A stretch of 64,000 bases of DNA. Origin: Oscillospiraceae bacterium (lineage in GTDB: Bacteria > Bacillota_A > Clostridia > Oscillospirales > Oscillospiraceae). The number at the start of each line of letters is the position of its first letter. Position 1 is the first letter of the stretch. The notes under the pieces are model-generated. The model searched no databases, was not told the origin of the DNA, and saw only the letters and a list, made by a program, of their open reading frames with translations. Made by a program: the position numbers and the translations under genes. The stretch spans positions 1 to 64,000 of the forward strand of contig JAFOBK010000035.1 in assembly GCA_017381835.1 (NCBI GenBank), written 5' to 3'. Below are positions 34,650-43,433 of this stretch, piece by piece.

Positions 34650-36143
34650 ATGAAAATTGAAACCTATATTGATGCTTTGGTGTCTTATGCCATGAATACC
34701 GGTCTTGCAGAACCGGAGGATCATATTGTGCTGATAAATCGTCTGCTGGATCTGCTGGGAAAACCCGACTATGTACCTTCCGATGAACCCCAGCCTGATG
34801 ACCTGGAGGAAATTCTGAGCGGGATTTTGGCGTATGCTGTGGAGCAAGGTCTGTGCAGCGAACGCATTACCGATAAGGACCTGTTTGATACCCGCCTCAT
34901 GGGCGCGCTGACGCCTATGCCGCGGGAAGTGATCCGCACATTCCGTGAAAAATACGCGGACGATCCTGTAAAAGCCACCGATTGGTACTATAAGTTCAGC
35001 GGTGATACCGACTACATCCGCCGCTACCGGATCGCAAAAGATATGCGCTGGAAGTATACCAGTGAATACGGCGAACTGGATATTACGATCAACCTTTCCA
35101 AGCCGGAAAAGGATCCCATGGAAGTAGCGGCTATCAAGTATGCACCGCAGACGGATTATCCCAAGTGTCTGCTGTGCCGGGAAAACGAAGGCTACTATGG
35201 CCGTGTGAATCATCCGAACCGGGCAAATCTGCGGATCATCCCCTTGACCCTGGGAGAGGAGTCCTGGTGTATGCAGTACTCTCCCTATGTTTACTACAAT
35301 GAGCATTGTATTGTATTCAACGAAAGCCATACACCGATGGTGATTGAGGGTAGGGTATTTGAGCGGCTGCTGGATTTTGTGGGTCAGTTCCCCCACTATT
35401 TTGTGGGTTCCAATGCGGACTTGCCTATTGTAGGCGGATCTATTCTCAGCCATGAGCATTTCCAGGGCGGTCATTACACATTCGCCATGGAGGCTGCATC
35501 TCTGGAGAGGGAACTGACATTCCGGGGATTCGAGGATGTGCAGGCCGGTATTGTCAAGTGGCCCATGAGCGTTATCCGTCTGACAGGTAAAGATCCTCAG
35601 AGGATTGCGGCGCTGGCAGATAAGATTCTCCTGGCATGGCGCGGCTACACCGATGAAAGTGTCGGCATCATCGCTTTTTCCAATGGTGAACCTCACAACA
35701 CCATCACCCCCATTGCCCGCCGCAGAGGGGCGGACTTTGAACTGGATCTGGTGCTGCGCTGCAATATCACCACAGAGGAACATCCGCTGGGTGTTTTCCA
35801 TCCCCATGCAGATAAGCACCACATCAAGAAAGAAAATATCGGCCTGATTGAAGCAATGGGCCTGGCAGTGCTGCCCAGCCGCCTGAAGCAGGAACTGACA
35901 GAACTGGCAGAAGCGGCTGTTTCCGGCAAAGATATTTCTTCCCATGAAAGCCTCGGTAAGCATGCTGCCTGGCTGAAAGAAATGAAGAAACAGCACACGT
36001 TCACGGCGGAAAATGCGTTGGAGATTATCCTGCAGGAAACCGGTAAAGTGTTTGCCGCTGTTTTGGAAGATGCCGGTGTTTACAAGAACACCCTCCAGGG
36101 CAAGGTAGCATTTGCCCGCTTTGCAGACTATGTAAATCAGTAA
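34650..36143 (+). CDS. galT: UDP-glucose-hexose-1-phosphate uridylyltransferase, class II
   Basis: 497 residues, the Firmicutes-type GalT (GalT2) that swaps UMP between UDP-glucose and galactose-1-P or GalNAc-1-P. Characteristic segments are KCLLCRENEGYYGRVNHP, SHEHFQGGHYTFAME (active-site His region), EPHNTITPIARRR and GVFHPHADKHHIKKENIGLIE. The start at 34650 has GGAGG 8 bases upstream; the longer upstream frame is Arg/Trp-rich and not family-like. It completes the Leloir-type module with nahK and galE. Confidence 0.93.
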   Translation: MKIETYIDALVSYAMNTGLAEPEDHIVLINRLLDLLGKPDYVPSDEPQPDDLEEILSGILAYAVEQGLCSERITDKDLFDTRLMGALTPMPREVIRTFREKYADDPVKATDWYYKFSGDTDYIRRYRIAKDMRWKYTSEYGELDITINLSKPEKDPMEVAAIKYAPQTDYPKCLLCRENEGYYGRVNHPNRANLRIIPLTLGEESWCMQYSPYVYYNEHCIVFNESHTPMVIEGRVFERLLDFVGQFPHYFVGSNADLPIVGGSILSHEHFQGGHYTFAMEAASLERELTFRGFEDVQAGIVKWPMSVIRLTGKDPQRIAALADKILLAWRGYTDESVGIIAFSNGEPHNTITPIARRRGADFELDLVLRCNITTEEHPLGVFHPHADKHHIKKENIGLIEAMGLAVLPSRLKQELTELAEAAVSGKDISSHESLGKHAAWLKEMKKQHTFTAENALEIILQETGKVFAAVLEDAGVYKNTLQGKVAFARFADYVNQ

Positions 36144-36159
36144 ACATTATGAAAAAAGG

Positions 36160-36184
36160 AACCCACCGGCTATGCCGGTGGGTT
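36160..36184 (+). terminator. terminator after galT
   Basis: AACCCACCGGC and its exact complement around a TAT loop, followed by a T-containing tail. Confidence 0.8.
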
Positions 36185-36239
36185 TGCGTTTGATTGGTAA
36201 AACAGTCGAAAATCAGACCTTGAATGTCGAATTCAACTA

Positions 36240-36432
36240 TTGAAAATAGACAATGGTTTATAGTATAGTAATAACAGAAGCGGTATAGGAGATTATCACC
36301 CGTGCCCCCTTTGGGCGGCAATGAAGTTTGCGGAGGTAACACAATGCTACAATCCTATCTCTGGCATTATCTTTCCTAGATGATTTGGCATACACCCCAA
36401 AATGATTAATATTTAGGAATGGAGATTTACTT
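36240..36432 (+). promoter_or_regulatory. promoter and structured leader of the DegT aminotransferase
   Basis: TTGAAA at 36240-36245, an 18-base spacer, TATAGT at 36264-36269. The 157-base leader contains ACAGAAG (36274), GGAGATTATCACC (36288-36300), a GCCC/GGGC hairpin and TGAAGTTT (36322-36329). An 11-codon frame with its own GCGGAGG starts at 36344 (MLQSYLWHYLS). The same ordered blocks recur in the leader at 42513-42545. Confidence 0.4.
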
Positions 36433-37617
36433 ATGAAAATTGAAAGAATTACTGATTTGGAGCGTCAGTATGCCATGCAGTCTTTGGATGGTCAGTTTGA
36501 AGCCCATAATAACTATAAGTTCGTGGTTCGCCTGGAGAAGGCCTTTGCCGAGAAGATCGGCACCAAGCACTCTGTGGGCTTTGTTAACGGCACCGCAACC
36601 CTGCACACTGCCCTGGAAGCCGCCGGTGTGACCATGGGTGACGAGGTTATCGTACCGCCTCTGACCATGTCCTCCACCTCTTTGGCAGTCATCCAGGCCA
36701 ATGCCATCCCCGTCTTTGCGGATGTGGACGAGAAGACCTTCCTGATTTCCGCGGCAGACATTGAAAAGAAGGTTACACCTAAGACCAAGGCCATCATCAT
36801 CGTATCTTTGTTCGGCCTAATGCCCGATATGGATGCCATCATGGCCATTGCAAAAAAACACAATCTGGTGGTGATTGAAGACGATGCCCAGTGCTTCCTG
36901 GGTAAGTACAAGGGTCAGAATGCCGGTACCATCGGCCATATGTCCAGCTTCTCTTTCCAGGCAAGTAAGCACCTGACTTCCGGCGAAGGCGGCATGGTCA
37001 CCACCAATGACGATCACCTGGCTCTCCAGCTGCGCCGTTTCTCCGGCCTGGGCTATGGAAGTATTACCATGGAGAAGGCCCGTATCACCAAGGATGATAT
37101 TCAGAATCCTGCTTATGAGCGCCATGTGGCGCTGGGCTGGAACTATCGTATGTCCGATGTGGTGGGTGCTGTTGCTTTGGCACAGACCGAGCGTATGGAG
37201 GAACTGTGCGATATGCGCAAGGCTGTGGGCAAGATCATCGAAGAAGGTGCAAAGGGCTGCGATTGGCTGATTCCCCAGTATACGCCCGAAGAGTGCGAGC
37301 ATGCTTACTGGGCAGTAGCAATGCGGATGGCAAACCCCGACATCACCTGGTATGACTTCCGCAAGAAGTTCATGGAACTGGGCGGCGATGGCATTTACTC
37401 TGCATGGAAGCTGTCCTACCTGGAGCCTGCGTTCCGGAACAAGACCTTCTACGGCAGAGAAAAGCTTTTCGACGGCTACACCTACGAAGAGGGCCTTTGC
37501 CCTGTGGCGGAAATGCTCCAGCCCCAGATGCTGCAGTTTAAGACCAACTATTTTGACACCGATGAGGCAGAGGCTCAGGCGGAGATCCTGAGAAAAACCA
37601 TTGCTTACTTTGGCTAA
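36433..37617 (+). CDS. DegT/DnrJ/EryC1/StrS-family aminotransferase
   Basis: 394 residues, PLP-dependent sugar aminotransferase fold. The family signature is NGTATLHTALEAAGVTMGDEVIVPPLT, the cofactor Asp lies in VVIEDDAQCFLGKY, and the PLP Lys in FSFQASKHLTSGEGG. These enzymes aminate keto-sugars for cell-surface glycans or other secondary products. GGAGAT precedes the ATG. It is a single gene between two terminators with its own leader, so its pathway cannot be read from neighbours. Confidence 0.9.
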   Translation: MKIERITDLERQYAMQSLDGQFEAHNNYKFVVRLEKAFAEKIGTKHSVGFVNGTATLHTALEAAGVTMGDEVIVPPLTMSSTSLAVIQANAIPVFADVDEKTFLISAADIEKKVTPKTKAIIIVSLFGLMPDMDAIMAIAKKHNLVVIEDDAQCFLGKYKGQNAGTIGHMSSFSFQASKHLTSGEGGMVTTNDDHLALQLRRFSGLGYGSITMEKARITKDDIQNPAYERHVALGWNYRMSDVVGAVALAQTERMEELCDMRKAVGKIIEEGAKGCDWLIPQYTPEECEHAYWAVAMRMANPDITWYDFRKKFMELGGDGIYSAWKLSYLEPAFRNKTFYGREKLFDGYTYEEGLCPVAEMLQPQMLQFKTNYFDTDEAEAQAEILRKTIAYFG

Positions 37618-37656
37618 GGGATAGACGATACCGGATGCAGTTATAAAATAAGAAAG

Positions 37657-37683
37657 ATCCCCCGTCTGATCCAGACGGGGGAT
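37657..37683. terminator. bidirectional terminator
   Basis: ATCCCCCGTCTG and its exact complement around an ATC loop, between the converging aminotransferase and HAD genes. Confidence 0.82.
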
Positions 37684-37695
37684 TACTGCGTTTTA

Positions 37696-38316
37696 TCAAA
37701 GTTTGTTCAGAATATCTTCCGGAGATTCTGCCCGGAATTGGGGATCTATTTCCACAGGCTGGCTGGAACCCCAGGGCGCCAAAATAAACTTGGCACCGGC
37801 GCTGATAGCGCAGGCTTTATCATAGGGGCTGTCGCCAATATATGTCACATCCGCAATCTCTGCTTTTGCCAGCTCCGCATATTTCAGCAGAGGATCCGGA
37901 TTGGGTTTGTGCTTTTCGGTGTCTTCCGCGCAGATCACCACGCTGAAATAGGGGCGCAGTTCATCCAAAATCGCAAAGCTGGCAAACTCTGCTTTGGATT
38001 GGGAAGTCACAATACCCATAGGATAACCCATTTCGTGGATTTTCTTAACCACCTGAGGAATACCGGGAAAATAGTGGATCGTGTCAGCATAGTTCTGTAG
38101 ACTCACTTCCCACATGTTTACCACGGCTTCGTAAAGAGACGGATCCACACCCAGAATTTTCATAGTGTCCACAGCGGAGCGGCCCAGAGAGAAGGTCAGC
38201 TCTTCGTGGGAATAATCCACACCGGTATAGGTACGGACGGCATCCCGGAGGGAGCACAGATTAGCCAAAGCCGTATTGATCAGTGTGCCGTCAATGTCAA
38301 AAACCACATGTCGCAT
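37696..38316 (-). CDS. HAD-family phosphatase, phosphoglycolate phosphatase-like
   Basis: 206 residues. HAD motif I is VFDIDGTLINT (Asp8/Asp10), motif II is GIVTSQSK, motif III Lys lies in EKHKPNPDPLLK, and motif IV is YIGDSPYDKACAISAG. The helical cap lies between motifs I and II (about 15-85). Gph- and pyrophosphatase PpaX-like enzymes share this layout; the substrate is not predictable. It has its own minus-strand promoter, TTGACT (38395-38390), 17 bases, TAGCAT (38372-38367). Confidence 0.88.
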   Translation of the reverse strand: MRHVVFDIDGTLINTALANLCSLRDAVRTYTGVDYSHEELTFSLGRSAVDTMKILGVDPSLYEAVVNMWEVSLQNYADTIHYFPGIPQVVKKIHEMGYPMGIVTSQSKAEFASFAILDELRPYFSVVICAEDTEKHKPNPDPLLKYAELAKAEIADVTYIGDSPYDKACAISAGAKFILAPWGSSQPVEIDPQFRAESPEDILNKL

Positions 38317-38630
38317 GGAAAAACCCCCTGTTATTGTGCCGGGAATGTCTTCAGCACTTTTTCTTTATGCTACTGTTTTTGCCCCGGAAAGTCAACCTTT
38401 TGCTGAAGAAAATGCCGGAATATCTCGCTTTTTTGCCCTGCTGAAGAATTGTGCGAAAAGCAAAATGCACATCACGCCTATTAGTATATATTGTGCAACT
38501 CGTCAATAAGTAGTGCCAATATACCACATAATAATCATGATATTCCACATTTCCTTTTCTGTACAGCAGAGATATAATGGTTAAGTAAGGTGAAGAACTT
38601 ACAAAAATAAGAATCGAGAGGAAAAATACT
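38317..38630. other. divergent intergenic region, HAD gene versus importer operon
   Basis: Contains the minus-strand promoter of the HAD gene (38367-38395) and, for the importer, a TATAAT at 38573-38578 with only a weak -35 candidate. The middle is AT-rich with no gene seen. Confidence 0.45.
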
Positions 38631-39641
38631 ATGAAGAAAATTATTGCATTGCTTCTGGTTGTCGTCATGATTGCTGGCATGATGTCCGGCTGTGGCGCTA
38701 AGAAGGACGCTTCCGGTGATACCGGCAAGCTGGTTCTGTACTCTTCCTGGGCTGAAGACCGCGTTAACCCCCTGGTTGAGCGTTTCACCGAGCTGACCGG
38801 CATCGAAGTTTCCGTTGTTACCGGCGGTACCTCCGAGCTGATCAACCGTATTGTCGCTGAGAAGGACAACCCCCTGGGTGACGTTCTGTGGGGCGGCAGT
38901 ACTTCTTCCTACACTCCTATCAAGGAATACCTGATGACCTACGAAACCACTGAAATCGGTTCTCTGCAGCCCAACTGCATCGACCCCGATCACCAGTGGT
39001 ACGGCTTCTCCGTTGAGCCTCTGTGCCTTATCTACAACACCGAGCTGGTCACCGGCGACGACATTCCCACCGGTTGGAAGGATCTGATCGATCCCAAGTG
39101 GGCTGGCAAGATGGCTGTTGTTGACCCCACCAAGTCTTCCGCTTCTTACGCAACCTTCCTGGCTATCCTGGAAGCTTTCGGCAAGGACGACGGCAAGGGC
39201 TATGAGTTCGTTAAGGAAGTTATTGCTAACGCACAGGGCAACATTCTGTCCTCCTCCTCCCTGTCCTACAAGACCGTTGCTGACGGCGAGTACATGATCT
39301 CTCTCACCACTGAAGAGAGCGCTATGAAGTACATCCTGGATGGTCATAATCTGGGTATGGTATTCCCCGAGGAAGGCACCGATGCTATTGTCTCCCCCAT
39401 CGCCGGCATTAAGGGCGGCCCCAACGAGAAGTCCGCACAGCTGTTCATTGACTACATGGTAGGTCTGGAAGTTCAGACTAAGCTGTCTGAGTGGGGCATC
39501 CGTTCTTCCAGAGTCGACGTTCCTGTTAATGAGAACAGCATTCCCATGGATCAGATCAAGCTGCTGGATATGGACGCAGCATGGATCGAAGCCAATGGCG
39601 AAGCATTCAAGGAATGGTGGAAGGATACTGTTACCGAGTAA
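38631..39641 (+). CDS. ABC importer substrate-binding lipoprotein, AfuA/FbpA-like
   Basis: 336 residues. Lipoprotein signal MKKIIALLLVVVMIAGMMSGC (lipobox MSGC), then a type II binding-protein fold (LVLYSSWAEDRVNPLVERF, DVLWGGSTSSY, IPTGWKDLIDPKWAGKMAVVDP). The family includes ferric iron and hexose-phosphate binders (AfuA). The iron-ligand tyrosine pair is not obvious, and a response regulator of the AraC type lies downstream, so a sugar-phosphate or other organic ligand is at least as likely as iron. GAGAGGA precedes the ATG. It is the first of three importer genes. Confidence 0.85.
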   Translation: MKKIIALLLVVVMIAGMMSGCGAKKDASGDTGKLVLYSSWAEDRVNPLVERFTELTGIEVSVVTGGTSELINRIVAEKDNPLGDVLWGGSTSSYTPIKEYLMTYETTEIGSLQPNCIDPDHQWYGFSVEPLCLIYNTELVTGDDIPTGWKDLIDPKWAGKMAVVDPTKSSASYATFLAILEAFGKDDGKGYEFVKEVIANAQGNILSSSSLSYKTVADGEYMISLTTEESAMKYILDGHNLGMVFPEEGTDAIVSPIAGIKGGPNEKSAQLFIDYMVGLEVQTKLSEWGIRSSRVDVPVNENSIPMDQIKLLDMDAAWIEANGEAFKEWWKDTVTE

Positions 39642-39660
39642 TCTAGCACAGATTTAAACC

Positions 39661-39691
39661 AACAGGGCTGGGTAACAACCAGCCCTGTTTT
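39661..39691 (+). terminator. attenuating hairpin after the binding-protein gene
   Basis: AACAGGGCTGG and its complement around a 7-base loop followed by TTTT. Its position between binding-protein and ATPase genes is typical for keeping the binding protein in excess. Confidence 0.75.
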
Positions 39692-39723
39692 GGCGCACAG
39701 ATACATAATTAGGAGGAACCGGC

Positions 39724-40791
39724 ATGAGCCAAATGATTCGCATCGATCATGTAACCAAGAAATACGGCGATTTTACCGCTGTAGATGATATCAGCCTGGA
39801 GATCCAGCCCGGTGAATTTTTCACCCTGCTGGGACCTTCCGGTTGCGGCAAGACTACTTTGCTGCGTATGATCGCAGGTTTTAATGACATCAACGGCGGC
39901 ACCATTTATTTTGGTGATCAGCCTATCAATGATGTACCTGCCCATAAGCGTAATATCGGCATGGTTTTCCAGAACTATGCTATTTTCCCCCATCTGTCTG
40001 TCCGTGACAATGTTGCTTACGGTCTGAAGGCAAGAAAGCTGCCCAAGGATGAAATCGAGCGCAGAACTCAGGAAGCGATGGAAACCGTGCAGATTGAGAT
40101 GCATGCTGATAAGATGCCTTCTCAGCTGTCCGGTGGTCAGCAGCAGCGTGTTGCCCTGGCCCGTGCGATCGTTATCCGTCCCGCTCTTCTGCTGATGGAC
40201 GAGCCTCTGTCCAACCTGGACGCAAAGCTGCGTCTGCAGATGCGTACCAGCATTCGCAAGCTGCAAAAGAACCTGGGCATTACCACCATTTATGTTACTC
40301 ACGACCAGGAAGAAGCTTTGGCAATCTCTGACCGCATTGCAGTTATGAGCGCCGGCAAGGTTGAGCAGCTTGGTCAGCCCTATGAACTCTATACCAAACC
40401 CCAATGTCAGTTTGTCGCTGGCTTTTTGGGTACTACCACCTTCCTGAAGGGTAAAACCGTGGAAGGCGGTGTGGAAGTTGCAGGCACCTATTTCGTTCCT
40501 TGCCAGCTGAAGAATGGTTATGAGGGTGAAGTACAGGTGGCTGTCCGTCCCGAAAAGGCACGTTTTGTGGATCTGAGCGAACCCTGCATCCCCGGTAACA
40601 TCACCATGGAAACCTTCCTGGGCGACTTCATCAACAACGAAGTAGAGCTGGTTGACGGTACCTCCCTGGAAGTCAACGAGTACCTGCTGCACGATGCTGT
40701 GCTGCGTGGTATCGGCACCAAGATCGGCGTTGCTTTTGATGCCAAGGATATCAACATCTTTACCCCTGACGGGAAGGAGGCTCTCTTATGA
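39724..40791 (+). CDS. ABC importer ATPase, FbpC/AfuC-like
   Basis: 355 residues. Walker A GPSGCGKTT, Q-loop MVFQNYAIFPHL, signature LSGGQQQRVALARA, Walker B LLLMDEPLSNLDAK, H-loop VTHDQEEAL; a TOBE domain follows (about 280-355). AGGAGG precedes the ATG. It overlaps the permease gene by 4 bases. Confidence 0.93.
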   Translation: MSQMIRIDHVTKKYGDFTAVDDISLEIQPGEFFTLLGPSGCGKTTLLRMIAGFNDINGGTIYFGDQPINDVPAHKRNIGMVFQNYAIFPHLSVRDNVAYGLKARKLPKDEIERRTQEAMETVQIEMHADKMPSQLSGGQQQRVALARAIVIRPALLLMDEPLSNLDAKLRLQMRTSIRKLQKNLGITTIYVTHDQEEALAISDRIAVMSAGKVEQLGQPYELYTKPQCQFVAGFLGTTTFLKGKTVEGGVEVAGTYFVPCQLKNGYEGEVQVAVRPEKARFVDLSEPCIPGNITMETFLGDFINNEVELVDGTSLEVNEYLLHDAVLRGIGTKIGVAFDAKDINIFTPDGKEALL

Positions 40792-42467
40792 GCAATGCGA
40801 CCAAACACGGCATTCGGCTGGGTGGTCGCAGAGTAAAGTGGGACTTCTGGAGTACAATCACTCTGGTTGCGATCCTCTTTGCAATTATGTTCATCTGCTA
40901 TCCTTTCTTGTATCTGTTCCAGAACGCACTGACAGATAAGGAAGGCCACCTGACCTTTGAGCATGTTCTGAAGTTCTTCCGGAAGAATTACTACATGGTG
41001 TGTCTGACGAACACACTGAAACTGGCTTTCTGGGCTACCATTTTGGCTACTCTGGTTGGTCTGCCTCTGGCATATATCAGTACCCGCTATAATACTTACG
41101 CCAAGGGCTTTACCCAGATTCTGATTGTCATTTCTCTGATGTCTCCTCCCTTCATCGGCGCTTATGCATGGGTGCTGCTGATGGGTAACAACGGTATTCT
41201 GACCAACTGGGCGGCCAGCATTGGTTGGAATCTGGAGCCAATTTACGGCTTCAAGGGTATGCTGATGGTCTTCGTGCTGAAGTTGTATCCCTATGTTTAC
41301 CTCTACGCACAGGGTGCTCTGCAGAAGATTGACTCTTCCCTGGAAGAAGCCAGTGAAAGCCTGGGTGTTCATGGCTTCCAGCGTATGATGAAGGTTACCT
41401 TCCCCGTTATTATGCCTACGATCCTGAACTCCATGCTGATGGTCTTCATGACCAGTATCGCAGACTACGGTACCCCCATGATGCTCGGTAAGAACTACAA
41501 GGTTCTGACCGTTGCGGTTTATGAGGAGTTTATGTCCGAAATGGTGGGTGATACCTCCTTTGCTTCCGCACTGGCGGTAATGATCACGCTGTGTACCCTG
41601 CTGATCCTCATTATTCAGAAGACTTCCATCGCAAGTAAGTCTTACCAGATGAGCGCTCTGCGTCCTCCCAAGGAGCGGGAATTCCATGGCTTCAAGCGTG
41701 TTTTGGTGTCCTCCCCCTTGTACTTCGTTGGCATCATCGGCATCCTGCCCATTTTGGTTATCGTCTATACTTCCTTCCGCGCAGTTAAAGGCACCCGCTT
41801 TACCGATGGCTTCAGCCTTGTGAGCTATCAGGCGGTGCTCGACAATATGGGCCGCTATATTAAGAACACCTTTGTCATGTCCGCAATTGCCATTGTGGTC
41901 GTTATGATTATCGGTCTGCTGGCAGCATATCTGATTGTCCGCCGCAAGTCCAAGATCTCCAGTTTGCTGGACCTGCTGCTGATGTTCCCCTATGTCATTC
42001 CCGGTTCCGTTATTGGTATCAGTATGGTTGTTGCCTTTAACCGCCGTCCTTTGATCCTGACCGGTACTTTCTTCATCATTATCATGGCTTATGTTATTCG
42101 TAAGCTGCCCTTTACCCTCCGTTCCAGTGTGGGTATCCTTTATCAGATAGACCCGTCTATTGAAGAAGCATCTATCTCCCTGGGTGTGCCTCCCAGCAAG
42201 ACATTCTTTATGACTACCGCACCCCAGATGCTGCCCGGTCTGTTCTCCGGTGCGATCCTTAGCTTTATTGAGATCATTAATGAGCTGAGCTGCTCTATGA
42301 TCCTCTATACCGGCAAGACCCAGACCATCGCAGTTGCAATCTTTAACTCCCTGTTCCGTGATGCTTACGGTACAGCGGCAGCATTGGCAACCATATTGAC
42401 TGTGGTTACCGTGCTTGCGCTGATGCTCTTTAACAAGCTGACCGGCGGCAAGGGTTACGTGTCCTAA
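40788..42467 (+). CDS. ABC importer permease, FbpB/AfuB-like double-length
   Basis: 559 residues with about 12 membrane segments, two fused permease units each with an EAA loop (LEEASESLGVHGFQRMMKVTFPVIMPT at about 183-209, and IEEASISLGVPPSKTFFMTTAPQMLPG at about 463-489). This two-in-one form is usual for ferric/hexose-phosphate importers. It overlaps the ATPase stop by 4 bases and ends the importer operon. Confidence 0.93.
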   Translation: MSNATKHGIRLGGRRVKWDFWSTITLVAILFAIMFICYPFLYLFQNALTDKEGHLTFEHVLKFFRKNYYMVCLTNTLKLAFWATILATLVGLPLAYISTRYNTYAKGFTQILIVISLMSPPFIGAYAWVLLMGNNGILTNWAASIGWNLEPIYGFKGMLMVFVLKLYPYVYLYAQGALQKIDSSLEEASESLGVHGFQRMMKVTFPVIMPTILNSMLMVFMTSIADYGTPMMLGKNYKVLTVAVYEEFMSEMVGDTSFASALAVMITLCTLLILIIQKTSIASKSYQMSALRPPKEREFHGFKRVLVSSPLYFVGIIGILPILVIVYTSFRAVKGTRFTDGFSLVSYQAVLDNMGRYIKNTFVMSAIAIVVVMIIGLLAAYLIVRRKSKISSLLDLLLMFPYVIPGSVIGISMVVAFNRRPLILTGTFFIIIMAYVIRKLPFTLRSSVGILYQIDPSIEEASISLGVPPSKTFFMTTAPQMLPGLFSGAILSFIEIINELSCSMILYTGKTQTIAVAIFNSLFRDAYGTAAALATILTVVTVLALMLFNKLTGGKGYVS

Positions 42468-42476
42468 AATTATCTT

Positions 42477-42636
42477 TTGATTTTTTGTGGGAACAAGGTA
42501 TAATGACAGTAAACAGAAGGAGATATCACCTAAGCGGTGAAGTTTCTGACTGACCTTGCTGCCATTCGCCTTGTTCCCATAACCGTTTTGGCGGCTATTT
42601 CCGAACTTTAGACTTTCAAAAAGGCGGGAGAACCGT
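42477..42636 (+). promoter_or_regulatory. promoter and structured leader of the response regulator
   Basis: TTGATT at 42477-42482, a 16-base spacer, TATAAT at 42499-42504. The leader starts with ACAGAAGG-AGATATCACC (42513-42530), a TCACC-TAAGC-GGTGA hairpin and TGAAGTTT (42538-42545), the same ordered blocks found at 36274-36329. Confidence 0.45.
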
Positions 42637-43422
42637 ATGTATAGTGTTGTGATCATTGCGGATGATTTTTTGACCCGCAAAAACTTGATCCAGAATATGC
42701 CTTGGTCAAAGTATGATTGCAAAGTTGTAGGAGAAGCATCCGATATTTCAGCAGCTTTGATGCTGGTTATGCAGACTAAGCCGAATATTTTAGTTGTGGA
42801 TACCCATTTCCCCAACGGCGATGGCCTTGCTTTTTGGGAATCTATCAGAGAAAAGGTTCCTTGTGAGTGTATCTTCATCTCGGATCACCCCCAATTTGAA
42901 CTTGCGCAAAAGGCGATCCACCTGGGCGCCCGAGGCTACTTGCTGAAGCCGGTTCAATCACATGATTTTGTGAATGTATTGGCAGGCGTAGTGCAGGCAG
43001 TCCATCAAAAGCAATACTACGCGAAAATGAAAGATGAACTCAGTGTAAAAGCTACCCCGATCCCCGCTTTTGTAGAAAGATACTTGGAAAAAGACTCCAC
43101 CAGCTGCAGCAAGCGGTATTGGGAAAACGCTGTGCGCTATATTGGGGAGCACTACAAAGAGAATTTGACCGGCAAAACCGTTGCCGCTAACTTGGGTATC
43201 AGTGAAAGTTACTTAGGAAAATTATTCCGGCAGTATATGGGCTACTCTTTTTTGGAGTGTCTTACCATGCACCGGATTTATGTAGCACTGGATCTGCTGA
43301 GTCAGACCGATTTGAAAACATATCAGATTGCAGAAATGGTAGGTTATCGGGATGCCCGGCATTTCAGCGATATCTTTAAAAAACTGGTTGGTGTAACACC
43401 GACCCAATACCGTAACCGATAA
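42637..43422 (+). CDS. AraC-type response regulator (YesN family)
   Basis: 261 residues: receiver domain 1-120 (VVIIADDFLTRKNL, phospho-Asp in ILVVDTHFPNGDG, Lys in GYLLKPVQ) and two AraC helix-turn-helix motifs about 165-261 (TGKTVAANLGISESYLGKLFRQYMG and IAEMVGYRDARHFSDIFKKLVGVTPTQYR). Such regulators normally pair with a YesM-type sensor kinase and control a nearby sugar importer; here the importer is upstream but no kinase gene is adjacent. It has its own promoter and may be co-transcribed with the HAD gene that starts 11 bases after it. Confidence 0.9.
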   Translation: MYSVVIIADDFLTRKNLIQNMPWSKYDCKVVGEASDISAALMLVMQTKPNILVVDTHFPNGDGLAFWESIREKVPCECIFISDHPQFELAQKAIHLGARGYLLKPVQSHDFVNVLAGVVQAVHQKQYYAKMKDELSVKATPIPAFVERYLEKDSTSCSKRYWENAVRYIGEHYKENLTGKTVAANLGISESYLGKLFRQYMGYSFLECLTMHRIYVALDLLSQTDLKTYQIAEMVGYRDARHFSDIFKKLVGVTPTQYRNR

Positions 43423-43433
43423 GGAGAAGGCAT

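Noticed and set aside
36270..36430. Fluoride, THF, TPP, SAM or guanidine riboswitch in the aminotransferase leader
   Set aside because: None of the conserved cores of these classes could be matched; only the unexplained blocks shared with the 42.5-kb leader remain.
40518..42878. 786-residue open frame antisense to the permease gene
   Set aside because: It is a shadow of the importer genes with low-complexity His/Asn/Gln content and no start signal; the sense strand encodes clear ABC proteins.
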